Position numbers and translations under genes: made by a program. The notes below the pieces were generated by a model, which was not told the DNA's origin, searched no databases, and worked only from the letters and a program-made list of their open reading frames with translations. From contig NZ_BJEA01000004.1 of assembly GCF_005405425.1 (NCBI RefSeq), forward strand, positions 1 through 64,000: 64,000 nt of DNA, written 5' to 3'. The DNA comes from Lactiplantibacillus modestisalitolerans (GTDB taxonomy: Bacteria > Bacillota > Bacilli > Lactobacillales > Lactobacillaceae). How positions within the stretch are numbered: the stretch's first letter is position 1; each line of letters opens with the position of its first letter. Positions 18,213 to 28,694 of this stretch are shown in pieces.

Positions 18213-18496
18213 AATTAAAAAACGATTAAGACGTTGAAGAGAAGAGTAGCGGCGGACCTGATTTTTAGAGAGCTTCGGTTGGTGAAAGAAGTAATCGGGT
18301 GCGTGGTGAAGATGAGCTTGGAGTCATGACCCGGGTCGCAAGGCTACGGGTGCGGTTGCAACCGATATATTGCGGAGTATCCGGTAACGGGTACTTGTCG
18401 AGGTCGTCACTGTGAGGTGGCGGCGAATTACGGTGGTAACGCGAAAGCTTTCGTCCGTTAGTTTTAGATTTTAAAACTAGTGGACGAAAGCTTTTT
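18213..18496 (+). promoter_or_regulatory. T-box leader (Met) of metA-metY-hom
   Basis: The T-box sequence ACGGTGGTAACGCG is at 18430-18443, followed by a terminator with arms GCTTTCGTCC and GGACGAAAGC and seven T. Stem I has an AGTA motif near 18247, AGAGAG near 18269, and ATG followed by A at 18312-18314 in the specifier position. It should sense uncharged tRNA-Met and switch on methionine synthesis. Confidence 0.9.
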
Positions 18497-18529
18497 TTAG
18501 TTACATAAGTTCTGAGAGGGGATGTTCCG

Positions 18530-20688
<2,159 letters not shown>

Positions 20689-20707
20689 GCATTGAGGGGC
20701 GATTAAA

Positions 20708-21991
20708 ATGACAACGACAATTAAAGTGGGCATGTTAGGATTAGGGACCGTCGGCTGTGGGGTCGTAGCGCGACTCACGCAAGCAGCCGCGAAAATTGAA
20801 CGGATGCAGGGCTTCCGGTTACAACTAGCAACAATTGCCGTTAATCATTTGAACGCGCCCCGGCCAGTGCAGTTACCACTAGGGACCCGGTTAACCGATT
20901 CAATTGAAGCTGTCGTGAGTGACCCGACCATCCAATTGGTTATTGAAGTGATGGGGACGCTGACAACCGCTGAACACGCCATCGAGCAGGCGCTGTGCCA
21001 TGGTAAATCGGTCGTAACCGCCAATAAAGACTTAATTGCGACCGCCGGACCACGGTTAGTGGCCTTAGCGCAACAACACGGCTGCGACCTCTATTACGAG
21101 GCTAGCGTTGCTGGGGGGATTCCAATATTACGCACCCTAACGGATAGTTACGCAACCGATACGATCCAAGAAGTGGCCGGCATCATTAACGGTACGGCCA
21201 ACTATATTTTAAGTGCAATGACGACCACCGGCCAATCCTACGCACAGGCGTTAGCGGCCGCACAACGCGCCGGCTACGCGGAAGCGGACCCGACAAACGA
21301 CGTCGGTGGACTGGACGCGACTTATAAATTGATCATTTTAAGTCAGTTTGCGTTTGGTCAGCGCTTGACGGTCGAGCAGGTTGCCCCGACTGGCATTACG
21401 CGGGTCACGGCAGCGGCGTGTCAGGCGGCCGCGCAGAGCGGCTGGCAAATTAAATTGCTGGCACAAGCGCAACGGCACGGGCACCAACTTTATTGCCGGG
21501 TGGCCCCGGTCGCCGTTGGAAACGCGAAACCATTGAGCCGGGTCGCGGGGGTCCAAAACGGGGTTGCCATTACCAGCCAGGCGATTGGCCGTAGTTTGTA
21601 TACCGGCCCCGGTGCCGGCGGTGCGGCAACTGCGAATAGCGTTTTAAACGACGTCATCGTTGCGGCCAGCCACCTACTAGCCGGCACGCGTGGCCGGGCC
21701 TTTAACCGGAACCAAGCCAACCTAAGCGTGGCAAATTTGAGCGGGCAACCGCAAGCCTACTTATTGTTTAGTCACTTGCCAGTAACCGTCCTTGCAACCT
21801 ACGCTGATGAAGAACGATTCTCATTAAAAGCATTAAGCGCAACCAGTTACCAAACGAGTACGTTGACGGCGGTCCAGTGCCGGCGCTTGCAGGCGACGGG
21901 GGCCATTACGGCGATTCCAATCGCTGGTTCGGTGGCCTGGTCAGCACAATCCCAACCGCAAGTGGTTTCCGCAACCCACGTTGCTATTTAG
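20708..21991 (+). CDS. hom: Homoserine dehydrogenase
   Basis: A 427-residue NAD(P)-dependent enzyme producing homoserine from aspartate semialdehyde, the substrate of MetA upstream. The Rossmann motif GMLGLGTVGCGV starts the protein, VTANKDLIA is near residue 107, YEASVAGGIPIL near 131 and the signature AGYAEADPTNDVGGLDATYK near 191. The C-terminal part (about 340-427) may be a degenerate ACT-like domain. It is third in the T-box operon, so homoserine supply rises when Met-tRNA is uncharged. Confidence 0.92.
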   Translation: MTTTIKVGMLGLGTVGCGVVARLTQAAAKIERMQGFRLQLATIAVNHLNAPRPVQLPLGTRLTDSIEAVVSDPTIQLVIEVMGTLTTAEHAIEQALCHGKSVVTANKDLIATAGPRLVALAQQHGCDLYYEASVAGGIPILRTLTDSYATDTIQEVAGIINGTANYILSAMTTTGQSYAQALAAAQRAGYAEADPTNDVGGLDATYKLIILSQFAFGQRLTVEQVAPTGITRVTAAACQAAAQSGWQIKLLAQAQRHGHQLYCRVAPVAVGNAKPLSRVAGVQNGVAITSQAIGRSLYTGPGAGGAATANSVLNDVIVAASHLLAGTRGRAFNRNQANLSVANLSGQPQAYLLFSHLPVTVLATYADEERFSLKALSATSYQTSTLTAVQCRRLQATGAITAIPIAGSVAWSAQSQPQVVSATHVAI

Positions 21992-22009
21992 CAGTTTGAC
22001 TTCATTTGA

Positions 22010-22054
22010 AAAAGGGCGTTCATGTACAGTATACTGTTCATGAGCGCCCTTTTG
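22010..22054 (+). terminator. Terminator of the metA-metY-hom operon
   Basis: Nearly perfect long hairpin with arms AAAGGGCGTTCATG and CATGAGCGCCCTTTT around TACAGTATACTGT. Confidence 0.9.
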
Positions 22055-22143
22055 GGGTGCGGGTAAGACTTGTGCCCCGGATCAGTCGGGCTGAGCGGGG
22101 CACCGTGACGGTGAACCGGCACGTCAAAATTGGAGTGAACAAT

Positions 22144-23058
22144 ATGAAAATTGCGGTAGTGACGGATAGTTCCGCAAATTTAAGTGCGCAGGCCGCACAG
22201 GATTATCACATTACGGTCGTTAACGACCCCATTATGTTTGGTAACCACGTCTATCATGAAAACGTTGATATTACGACGGAACAATTTTATCGCTTATTAA
22301 AGGTTGAAAAAGATATTCCGACCATTTCGCAGATTTCAATGCCGGAAATGCAAATCGTGTTTGACCGGCTAATGGCGGCCGGTTACGATCAAGTTCTGGT
22401 CGTTGGCCTTAGCAGTGGAATCAGTGGTTGGGTGAATAATTTGAAAACCTACGCCCCGTCTGTGCAAGCGTTGGACGTGCAGGTGTTTGACTCCCGAACC
22501 GCCTGTGCCGGGACCGCTAACATGGTTAAACTAGCCGCGGCGATGGCGCTTGCGGGGTATTCCATGGAAGCCATTTTAACCCAGTTAAAACGCCTCCGGG
22601 CCGCGACGACTACCGTTTTGATCGTTAATAGTATGCGACACCTGATCAAGAACGGTCGGATTTATAATAATAGTAGCTTGGCGGGCACGATGCTCCTCCG
22701 CAATAAACCAATTATTACGTTTAACGCTACCGGAAAGATTCAGGTGCTGGGGAAGGAACGGACGCTAAAAAACGCGCAGCAAGCCGTTCAGGAACAGTTT
22801 GGGCAGTTCGTGGCAGCTAGCCAGCTACCAGTGCGCCTAGACGTGATTAGTACTAACGATAACGAATTAGTGGAAGAGTGGGCGAGCGAATTACGGTACC
22901 ACTTTCCTGAAGTACGGGTTAAGACCGGTGAAATTGGGCCGCTCATGGGCGTTTTAACTGGCGACCACGCGGTGGGGTTGATCTGGTCACTAGATTGGAA
23001 ACCATTGTTAACCACTTTAAACCTGGCCCAGCGGCGCGACGTGCAGGACGAAGTGTAA
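22144..23058 (+). CDS. DegV family fatty-acid-binding protein
   Basis: A 304-residue DegV-domain protein. The start at ATG 22144 follows TTGGAGTGAAC and gives the canonical N-terminus MKIAVVTDSSANLS; an upstream in-frame ATG adds unrelated sequence overlapping a terminator. Two lobes are expected, with the lipid site built from the TDSSANL loop, the LSSGISGWVNN motif near residue 85 and the SRTACAG loop near 118. Family members (FakB) bind fatty acids and hand them to the FakA kinase, which is not encoded here. Monocistronic. Confidence 0.88.
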   Translation: MKIAVVTDSSANLSAQAAQDYHITVVNDPIMFGNHVYHENVDITTEQFYRLLKVEKDIPTISQISMPEMQIVFDRLMAAGYDQVLVVGLSSGISGWVNNLKTYAPSVQALDVQVFDSRTACAGTANMVKLAAAMALAGYSMEAILTQLKRLRAATTTVLIVNSMRHLIKNGRIYNNSSLAGTMLLRNKPIITFNATGKIQVLGKERTLKNAQQAVQEQFGQFVAASQLPVRLDVISTNDNELVEEWASELRYHFPEVRVKTGEIGPLMGVLTGDHAVGLIWSLDWKPLLTTLNLAQRRDVQDEV

Positions 23059-23099
23059 CTGCTGGCTGACGTAAAAAGTGGATTTTTTAGAATTAATGG

Positions 23100-23407
23100 T
23101 TGACTTTTACACAAAATGAGATTAAGGTTAAAACATTAAAACTTGATGAACGAAAAGCCGAATGGTTAGACGGAGTCGGCGAGTTGACGCGCGTAGAGAG
23201 CACCGGTTGCTGAAAAGGTGTCGTGGCAATTCACTAAAAGGTCGGACTAAGGCGTGAATTTTACGAGATTCACTGGGGGCACCCATTAACGTGCGCGCGT
23301 TTAGTTGTTTTGAACGTGCTAAGGTTTAGCGTGTGAGCGCTAAGCGAAGTAAGGTGGTAACCCGTGGAAACGTCCTTCAGATCAATTGATCTGAGGGGCG
23401 TTTTTTG
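23100..23407 (+). promoter_or_regulatory. Orphan T-box leader
   Basis: A promoter with -35 TTGACT (23100-23105) and -10 TAAGGT (23123-23128) precedes a T-box leader. AGAGAG is near 23195, the T-box sequence AAGGTGGTAACCCG is at 23351-23364, and a terminator follows with arms AACGTCC and GGGCGTT and a T-run at 23401-23406. By spacing from AGAGAG the specifier is most likely GTC (Val) at 23241-23243; GGT (Gly), one base earlier, is less likely because a pyrimidine follows. MITE copy C begins 16 bp after the T-run. The first gene downstream is the 2-ketoacid-reductase-like gene at 23926, about 520 bp away. Confidence 0.88.
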
Positions 23408-23422
23408 TTCAGCAAGTTTTAA

Positions 23423-23804
23423 GGATCGATACCAATTGGTGTTGAGATTGCCGCCAGCGGCGGGTGTAACCGGGTGGCTGAAACACTGCGGGCATCGATT
23501 TGAGCTCACTCAGAAAAACCACTGAGCAATCTCAAATTCGAGCCTTATTCTAAGCCGGGAGCAGCCCACTTCCGGCCAAGAATAATTTCGCAGTTGAGCC
23601 ATGGTTACACCCGCTGCTGGCTAGACTGGCTTTTATATTGAGTCTCACGGGTGACTCTGATAAGTCTTAATTGATGAAGTTGATTCCGCAGAACGATTAC
23701 TAAATTTAACGTAATTTTGCTTGCTATTTTGCTAGTCACAACGAATTGATTGAAAATTCAATTGGCAACCTTCTTAGCAAATCAACACCAATTATCATAG
23801 ACCC
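23423..23804 (-). mobile_element. MITE copy C, full length, reverse orientation
   Basis: A 382-bp element, the reverse complement of copy B over its whole length, including the branched internal hairpin (GGTGTAACCATGGCTCAACT region mirrored at 23596-23618). Termini read GGATCGAT and ATAGACCC. Perfect 8-bp direct repeats AGTTTTAA lie at 23415-23422 and 23805-23812. It separates an orphan T-box leader from the downstream gene. Confidence 0.92.
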
Positions 23805-23925
23805 AGTTTTAAACACATAGTAGTTCTTACCAATCGCACTGGGCATGCTGGTTGCGGTTGCGGGTCCCTTTGAACCATGAAGACACATAGTGTAAATTAT
23901 TGAATAGATTGAAAGGATGGTTGTT

Positions 23926-24900
23926 ATGAAATACGGGATTATCGGTGCGGGTGCCATGGGTTATCGTTACGGTGTTATGTTGCAGGCCAACGCGGGGGTG
24001 GAAGTCGATTTTATCGATACTTGGGAGCCCAACGTTGAGCAAGTTAAGGCGCAGGGCGGGGTACGGGTCGCTCGCGACCACCAAAACGCCCACGTCGTCC
24101 CAATTAATATTTACTATCCTGAAGACTACCAGGGCCATCCCGACGTATGGATTATTTTTAAAAAGCAAATGCAATTAGCGGATGAACTGAAGCGTGATGC
24201 GCCCCTTTTCCATGATGATCAATACGTGTTTTCAGCGATGAACGGGATGGGGCACTTTGAAAAGATTGCCCAGTATTTCCCGCATCAGCACATCGTTGGG
24301 GGAACGGCGATGATTGCAACGGTTTTGAACGGCCCAGCCGACGTGGACTTTATGGGTGCGGTTGGTAGTGAAGTGATGCATATGGGCATGTATGAAGGAA
24401 CGCAAGACGCAACCGTTAAGCAGATTGTCCGCGACTTTACGGCTGCCGGTCTCAATCCGAGTTGGTCGGACAACTTTATGGGGATGTGCATGTCCAAAGT
24501 TGTTTTCAACGCGGTGACCAATAGTTTGTGTACGATGTTTGAAATACAGATGGGGCAATTTATTAGTTATCCGGGTGTGCGAGCGATGGCAACCCAGATG
24601 TTCAACGAGGCTTACGATGCCTGCGAGCGGGCGGGTATTAAATTAATTGAGACCCGGCAGGAAGAGATTGATTCGGTTGAAACCGTTAGTCGGGCCTACC
24701 AGTATCACTACCCGTCAATGTACCAAGACTTTTCGAAGGGCCGGCCGACGGAAGTGGATTACATTAACGGCTACATTGCTAAAATCGGGCGGGAACACGA
24801 TTACGTTTGCCGGGTCCACGAGTTCGTGACCCACGAGGTCCACTTGGCTGAGACGATGCGCCAATTTAAGAAGGATAAAAATGCGGTGCCAGCTAGTTAG
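23926..24900 (+). CDS. Ketopantoate reductase family protein (PanE/ApbA; possible D-2-hydroxyacid dehydrogenase)
   Basis: A 324-residue NAD(P)-dependent reductase. The Rossmann motif YGIIGAGAMGYRYG is N-terminal, VWIIFKKQMQ near residue 79 carries a lysine typical of the family, and the C-terminal domain has the catalytic-site stretch SKVVFNAVTNSLCTMFE near 189. PanE-like proteins of lactic acid bacteria may reduce ketopantoate or branched-chain 2-keto acids to D-hydroxy acids. ATG 23926 follows AAAGGATGG at good spacing; ATG 23917 is too close to it. It lies downstream of an orphan T-box and MITE copy C. Confidence 0.82.
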   Translation: MKYGIIGAGAMGYRYGVMLQANAGVEVDFIDTWEPNVEQVKAQGGVRVARDHQNAHVVPINIYYPEDYQGHPDVWIIFKKQMQLADELKRDAPLFHDDQYVFSAMNGMGHFEKIAQYFPHQHIVGGTAMIATVLNGPADVDFMGAVGSEVMHMGMYEGTQDATVKQIVRDFTAAGLNPSWSDNFMGMCMSKVVFNAVTNSLCTMFEIQMGQFISYPGVRAMATQMFNEAYDACERAGIKLIETRQEEIDSVETVSRAYQYHYPSMYQDFSKGRPTEVDYINGYIAKIGREHDYVCRVHEFVTHEVHLAETMRQFKKDKNAVPAS

Positions 24901-24951
24901 GCGCTTAACGCATCTGGCACGCGTGGTCAAATGAATGTTTGCGATTTTTAC

Positions 24952-25108
24952 AGATTAAAAAACGAACCTTATCCCAAACAGGATAAGGTCGCAGTGGTAG
25001 CTTGCATGAATAAGACCGTTAAATGTCTTTTATTCATGATGAAAGCCAACCAATTGTATGATTACGCATGCTACGGACTCGCGGTCCAAGCAGGTTCACA
25101 CCATATAA
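24952..25108 (-). ncRNA. Candidate small RNA 2 (shares a core with candidate 1)
   Basis: The minus strand carries TTGGACCGCGAGTCCGT then GCATGCGTAATCATAC (about 25061-25090), matching the core of the candidate at 12.99 kb. An intrinsic terminator ends it (ACCTTATCC hairpin near 24966-24990, then six T). The spacer between core and terminator is longer here and holds a second hairpin (CATGAATAAAAGAC / GTCTTATTCATG). The promoter is weak (AT-rich TTATAT near 25110). A short reading frame (YDYACYG...) spans the core on the plus strand, but copy 1 has no start codon for it. Confidence 0.5.
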
Positions 25109-25109
25109 T

Positions 25110-25158
25110 CTATTTTTAGCAGTCTCCCACCGATTGATCTTTGCAGTTTCAATCAGTG
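25110..25158. terminator. Long symmetrical hairpin
   Basis: Arms AGTCTCCCAC and GTGGGAGACT, extended by GATTGA/TCAATC, between the two candidate RNAs. T-tracts are weak on both strands, so it may be a terminator or part of a larger RNA. Confidence 0.6.
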
Positions 25159-25198
25159 GGAGACTCTGTTTAATTGACACGTATTTAGCCGTGAGGGC

Positions 25199-25332
25199 GG
25201 TCCTAAAGTGGCTCAGTGGTGTCGTTTGCGTTAGTCGGGGTTGTTTCCCGACTTACCCAAAGACCGAGCTTTAAGACAAGTGGGTTGCTTGGCTTAAAGT
25301 CGTGTCCACCACGCTCCAGCCGCTTTAGGACC
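25199..25332. ncRNA. Candidate pseudoknotted structured RNA (strand unresolved)
   Basis: Nested complementarity is unusually complete. GGTCCTAAAG (25199-25208) pairs with CTTTAGGACC (25323-25332), GGCT with AGCC (25318-25321), and GTGGTG (25216-25221) with CACCAC (25307-25312). Inside are two hairpins: GTCGGG/CCCGAC (25234-25252) and CTTTAAG..CAAG/CTTG..CTTAAAG (25269-25299). The loop TGGGT (25281-25285) can pair with ACCCA (25255-25259), making a pseudoknot. There is no ORF. It lies beyond the 3' end of the VOC gene. Not recognised as a known class. Confidence 0.55.
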
Positions 25333-25386
25333 AACCGGTAAGGCGGCAAGTTACCACTATCCGGGCATGACTAATCGGAGGAAGTA

Positions 25387-25767
25387 TTAATGGTAGTTAC
25401 TGATTTCAATTAGGTTGTTATCGGGGTCGCGAACGTATAATGAACGTAACTTGCCGTGGGCGCCTTCGCGGTCAACTGGCCCCTCAACGATGTCGACAAA
25501 GTAACTCTTTAAATGGTGTTCAATTGAATCGAGGGGGTCCTTAGCGATTAAGCAGAGGTCGGCACTCCCAGGTGTTGGTTTAGCGGCGATTGGCGCGTGC
25601 GGTTGGTCGCTAGTTTGAAAGTTAATCTTTTGTTTTCCGACTAGAACTGCTTGCCGATCCCCGTCAAAGGTAATAATTGGTAGGTCAAAGACTTCGTGGT
25701 AGAAGCGCAGTGACCGTGCGATGTCGGTAACGGTCAAAGTAATGTGGTCAATGTCACGAATGTTCAC
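25387..25767 (-). CDS. VOC family (glyoxalase/dioxygenase-like) protein
   Basis: A 126-residue vicinal-oxygen-chelate protein with paired beta-alpha-beta-beta-beta modules. Metal-ligand positions are recognisable: His in DHITLTV, the second-module His in LCLIAKDPLDSIEHHL, and Glu in DPDNNLIEIS at the C-terminus. I choose GTG 25767 (VNIRDIDHITL) because AAGGGA is correctly spaced from it; TTG 25785 overlaps that site. Substrate unknown; relatives include glyoxalase I, fosfomycin-resistance and ring-cleavage proteins. Confidence 0.82.
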   Translation of the reverse strand: MNIRDIDHITLTVTDIARSLRFYHEVFDLPIITFDGDRQAVLVGKQKINFQTSDQPHAPIAAKPTPGSADLCLIAKDPLDSIEHHLKSYFVDIVEGPVDREGAHGKLRSLYVRDPDNNLIEISNYH

Positions 25768-25884
25768 AAGCTCAAATCCCTTCAAAATGATTTCGCTTAC
25801 CAGTATACCACGCGGTGGCGCTTATTTTGACAATCCAGATAATTCATAGTAAGGTATTAGGTACTATATGAAGGAGGGCTATTC

Positions 25885-26472
25885 GTGATAACAATTCGAC
25901 CAGCCGATCAAGACGACGCGGGCCAGATAGCACCGCTAATTAATATGATTTTTGATGAAATGCAGCTTGAGGAACTAGACGACATTCCTGAACCTGACTT
26001 AGAGCAGGCCATTACTGCCGCTTACCGGACACCCGATTATTTGTCCGGTAAGGCAACGACGGTGGTGGCCGAGGCCAATGGTCAAGTAGTTGGGGTTGCC
26101 TTTGGGTATCCTGACAAAAATGAGGACGCGGTGGACGACGTGTTAGCACGGGTCACTGCGGACAACGATGCGTTTGGTTCAGCATTTGAAGCTGAAGCTG
26201 AAAGTTATGAACACGAATGGTACTTGGATTCAATTGCGGTCGACCCCGATTATCAGGGTCACGGGATTGGTGGTAAGTTATTGGCCGCCCTGCCGAAGTA
26301 TGCGCAGGCCGACGGACAAACCCGGATTGGGTTGAACGTTGACATGGCCAACTTAGGCGCCAAAAAGTTATACGACCGTTATCATTACGAAACCGTGGGG
26401 ATTAAACCCATTGGTGACCGGATGTATTTCCACATGCAATGTGAACTCGATAAGGACTTAGTTTTAGCATAG
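25885..26472 (+). CDS. GNAT family N-acetyltransferase
   Basis: A 195-residue acetyltransferase starting at GTG 25885 behind GAAGGAGGGC. The acetyl-CoA pyrophosphate loop is YQGHGIGGKLL near residue 128, preceded by the beta4 strand WYLDSIAVDP, and the C-terminal NLGAKKLYDRYHYETVGI near 165 is typical of GNAT motif B. The acceptor substrate is unknown. Nothing in the neighbourhood fixes a role. Confidence 0.88.
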   Translation: MITIRPADQDDAGQIAPLINMIFDEMQLEELDDIPEPDLEQAITAAYRTPDYLSGKATTVVAEANGQVVGVAFGYPDKNEDAVDDVLARVTADNDAFGSAFEAEAESYEHEWYLDSIAVDPDYQGHGIGGKLLAALPKYAQADGQTRIGLNVDMANLGAKKLYDRYHYETVGIKPIGDRMYFHMQCELDKDLVLA

Positions 26473-26487
26473 GCTAGAATGAGTCGT

Positions 26488-26520
26488 CGTGGGCCTCGTG
26501 ACTAACGGGGCCCTTTTATT
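26488..26520 (+). terminator. Terminator after the GNAT gene
   Basis: GGGCCTCGT and ACGGGGCCC form a hairpin followed by TTTTATT. Confidence 0.8.
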
Positions 26521-26616
26521 GCGGTCCGGTCGGAAGCATTGAACAGTGGTTGACCGGGGGCGTAGGCTTCCCGGAATTTGCCACGCAGAGAAATGAAAGT
26601 GTAGGTTGAAAACACA

Positions 26617-28170
26617 ATGGCATTATTAGAAGTAAAGGACCTGTCGCAAAGCTTTGCCGACCGGAAGCTCTATGAAGACGCAAGCTTTACGTTGGAGAAA
26701 GCTGATCACATGGGGATCGTTGGTCAAAACGGGGCCGGTAAGAGTACCCTGATTAAAATTTTGACGGGCCAAATTTTACCATTAAGTGGTGAAATTAAGT
26801 GGCAACGCAACGTGCGGACGGGTTATTTGGACCAATACGCGGACATTCCAGCCGGGATGACGTTGTATGATTTTCTGAAAACGGCATTTCAGTGGCTTTA
26901 CGACTTGGACGCTAAAATGCAACAGTACTATGCGGATTACGCAGAAAACTTGGATGACCAGTTGCTTGAGCGCGCTGGTCGAATTCAAGAAACTTTAGAA
27001 GCGAATAATTTCTATGATATTGAAACTGAAATGGAACGGGTGATTACCGGGTTGGGCCTGGATGCAATCGGCCGCGACCACGTGATCAGTCAGATGTCTG
27101 GGGGTCAGCGGTCAAAGATTATTTTAGCGAAGCTGCTCCTGGAAAATCCGGACGTCATCATCTTAGACGAACCGACTAACTATTTGGACGTTACCCATAT
27201 TCAATGGCTAGAAGACTACTTGAACGGGTTTGCGGGCGCGGTCATGGTCATTTCCCATGATTATGACTTCTTGCAGCAAGTGACGAACTGTATTTGTGAC
27301 GTCGCGTTCGGCAAGATTATTAAGTACCGGGGCGATTTCCAGGCAGCGATGCGTCAAAAGGAAGCCCGTAAAGAAGCCCAACTGAAGGCCTTTGAGAAGC
27401 AACAAGTGGTCATTGAAAAGGCCGAAAAGTTCATTCGTAAGAATAAGGCGGGCTCGAAGTCGACCATGGCCAAGTCGCGGGAAAAAATGCTCTCGCATCT
27501 GGATCGGGTGGATCCACCGTCGGAGAACGTCCACGCGAAGTTTAACTTCCCGTACTTGGATACTGGGTCACAAAACGCGCTCACGGTTAAGAAGCTTTCG
27601 GTCGGTTATGGCAAGCCATTGCTTGAACCGGTAACGTTTACGATGACTACTGGTGAGAAGTTAGCCTTTAAGGGCTTTAACGGGGTCGGTAAGTCCACGT
27701 TGATCAAGTCAATTCTGGGCCAGATTAAAGCGATTAGTGGAACGGCGAACTTTTCGCCATCGGCTAAAATCAATTACTTTGATCAGGACCTAGTATGGGA
27801 TAACCCACAGTTAACACCGCTGGAGACGATTCAAAACGAATACCCGACGATGCTCCCAAAAACGATTCGGACGAAGTTGGCGAAGTGTGGGATTAACGCG
27901 GCAAACGCGATGAAGCCAATGCACTTATTGAGTGGTGGCGAACAGACGAAGGTTAAGTTAGCCTTACTAGAACTGGTTCAGAGTAACTTCTTGATCATGG
28001 ACGAACCAACCAACCACTTGGACGATGAAACTAAGGAAGGTTTGAAACGCGCCCTTCAAGCTTTTCCTGGTAATTTAATTTTAGTCAGCCATGAAAGTAG
28101 TTTTGTTCAGGGCTGGGTCGACAAAGAACTGAACGTTGAAAAACTAAGTTTAAAGGATCGCCAAGATTAA
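26617..28170 (+). CDS. ABC-F family ATPase (ribosome-associated)
   Basis: A 517-residue protein with two ABC domains and no membrane segments. Walker A1 GQNGAGKST is at residues 36-44, signature SGGQRSKIILA near 161, Walker B ILDEPTNYLD near 188. A charged interdomain linker follows (about 250-310), then Walker A2 GFNGVGKST near 353, signature LSGGEQTKVKLA near 438 and LIMDEPTNHLD near 461. ABC-F proteins act on the ribosomal E site as translation factors or antibiotic-protection factors; the linker decides which, and I cannot assign this one. Confidence 0.9.
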   Translation: MALLEVKDLSQSFADRKLYEDASFTLEKADHMGIVGQNGAGKSTLIKILTGQILPLSGEIKWQRNVRTGYLDQYADIPAGMTLYDFLKTAFQWLYDLDAKMQQYYADYAENLDDQLLERAGRIQETLEANNFYDIETEMERVITGLGLDAIGRDHVISQMSGGQRSKIILAKLLLENPDVIILDEPTNYLDVTHIQWLEDYLNGFAGAVMVISHDYDFLQQVTNCICDVAFGKIIKYRGDFQAAMRQKEARKEAQLKAFEKQQVVIEKAEKFIRKNKAGSKSTMAKSREKMLSHLDRVDPPSENVHAKFNFPYLDTGSQNALTVKKLSVGYGKPLLEPVTFTMTTGEKLAFKGFNGVGKSTLIKSILGQIKAISGTANFSPSAKINYFDQDLVWDNPQLTPLETIQNEYPTMLPKTIRTKLAKCGINAANAMKPMHLLSGGEQTKVKLALLELVQSNFLIMDEPTNHLDDETKEGLKRALQAFPGNLILVSHESSFVQGWVDKELNVEKLSLKDRQD

Positions 28171-28270
28171 TTTAAATGGGGTGTGTGGGAGCGAGGTTGC
28201 GCCGACGCATTGCCTGACGTACGGACGGCACCCGAACCCAGTGTGACGAGTTTTGTTCGCTAGCGTAAAC

Positions 28271-28300
28271 GACTGTGACAGTTGTCACGGCCGTTTTTTA
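28271..28300 (+). terminator. Terminator invaded by MITE copy D
   Basis: CTGTGACAGTTGTCACGG hairpin then six T (28294-28299). The left target duplication of MITE copy D (TTTTAGTT, 28296-28303) lies in that T-run. Confidence 0.88.
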
Positions 28301-28303
28301 GTT

Positions 28304-28480
28304 GGTTCTATAATAGGTGGTGTTGATTTGCTAAAAGAGATGTCAGTTGGGTTTTTAAAAAGTCATTATACTTGCAGAATAGGTGGCAATGAGGCTGAGC
28401 TGAAATCGATGTCCGCAGTATTCCAAACAACCGGTTACACCCGCGGCTGGCGAAATCTCAACACCAATTGGTATAGAACC
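28304..28480 (+). mobile_element. MITE copy D, internally deleted
   Basis: A 177-bp derivative retaining both ends (GGTTCTAT ... ATAGAACC) and the GTTACACCCG right arm, but lacking the left arm and inner hairpins of the branched structure. Flanking 8-bp repeats are TTTTAGTT and TTTTAGCT (one mismatch). Confidence 0.88.
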
Positions 28481-28694
28481 TTTTAGCTTACCGTCAATTG
28501 GTGTTAGTTCGGTCACTTATTGACCACAATGGTATTTACAGAAAATTAACTTAGTTTTTACGTGAAAATGATGGCAATCAGTGGATTAGCTTGGCAAAAT
28601 AGAAGTACGTTCAGTTAAGGTCAGCACCGTAGCTGGCTTTAGTGCGGATCATTAAATGAGTTAGGGTAGTATGAACTGAAAGGGGCTAGTGACC

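Noticed and set aside
22006-22143. Longer N-terminus for the DegV protein
   Set aside because: The extra 46 codons overlap the hom terminator and do not fit the family; ATG 22144 has a proper ribosome binding site.
24931-25119. 62-codon ORF containing YDYACYG
   Set aside because: The core it covers is shared with 12.99 kb, where the same frame has no start codon and ends early, so RNA conservation explains it better.
28489-28512. A further MITE end (CAATTGGTGTTAG) beside copy D
   Set aside because: Only about 13 bases match and there is no second end, so it may be chance or an old fragment.
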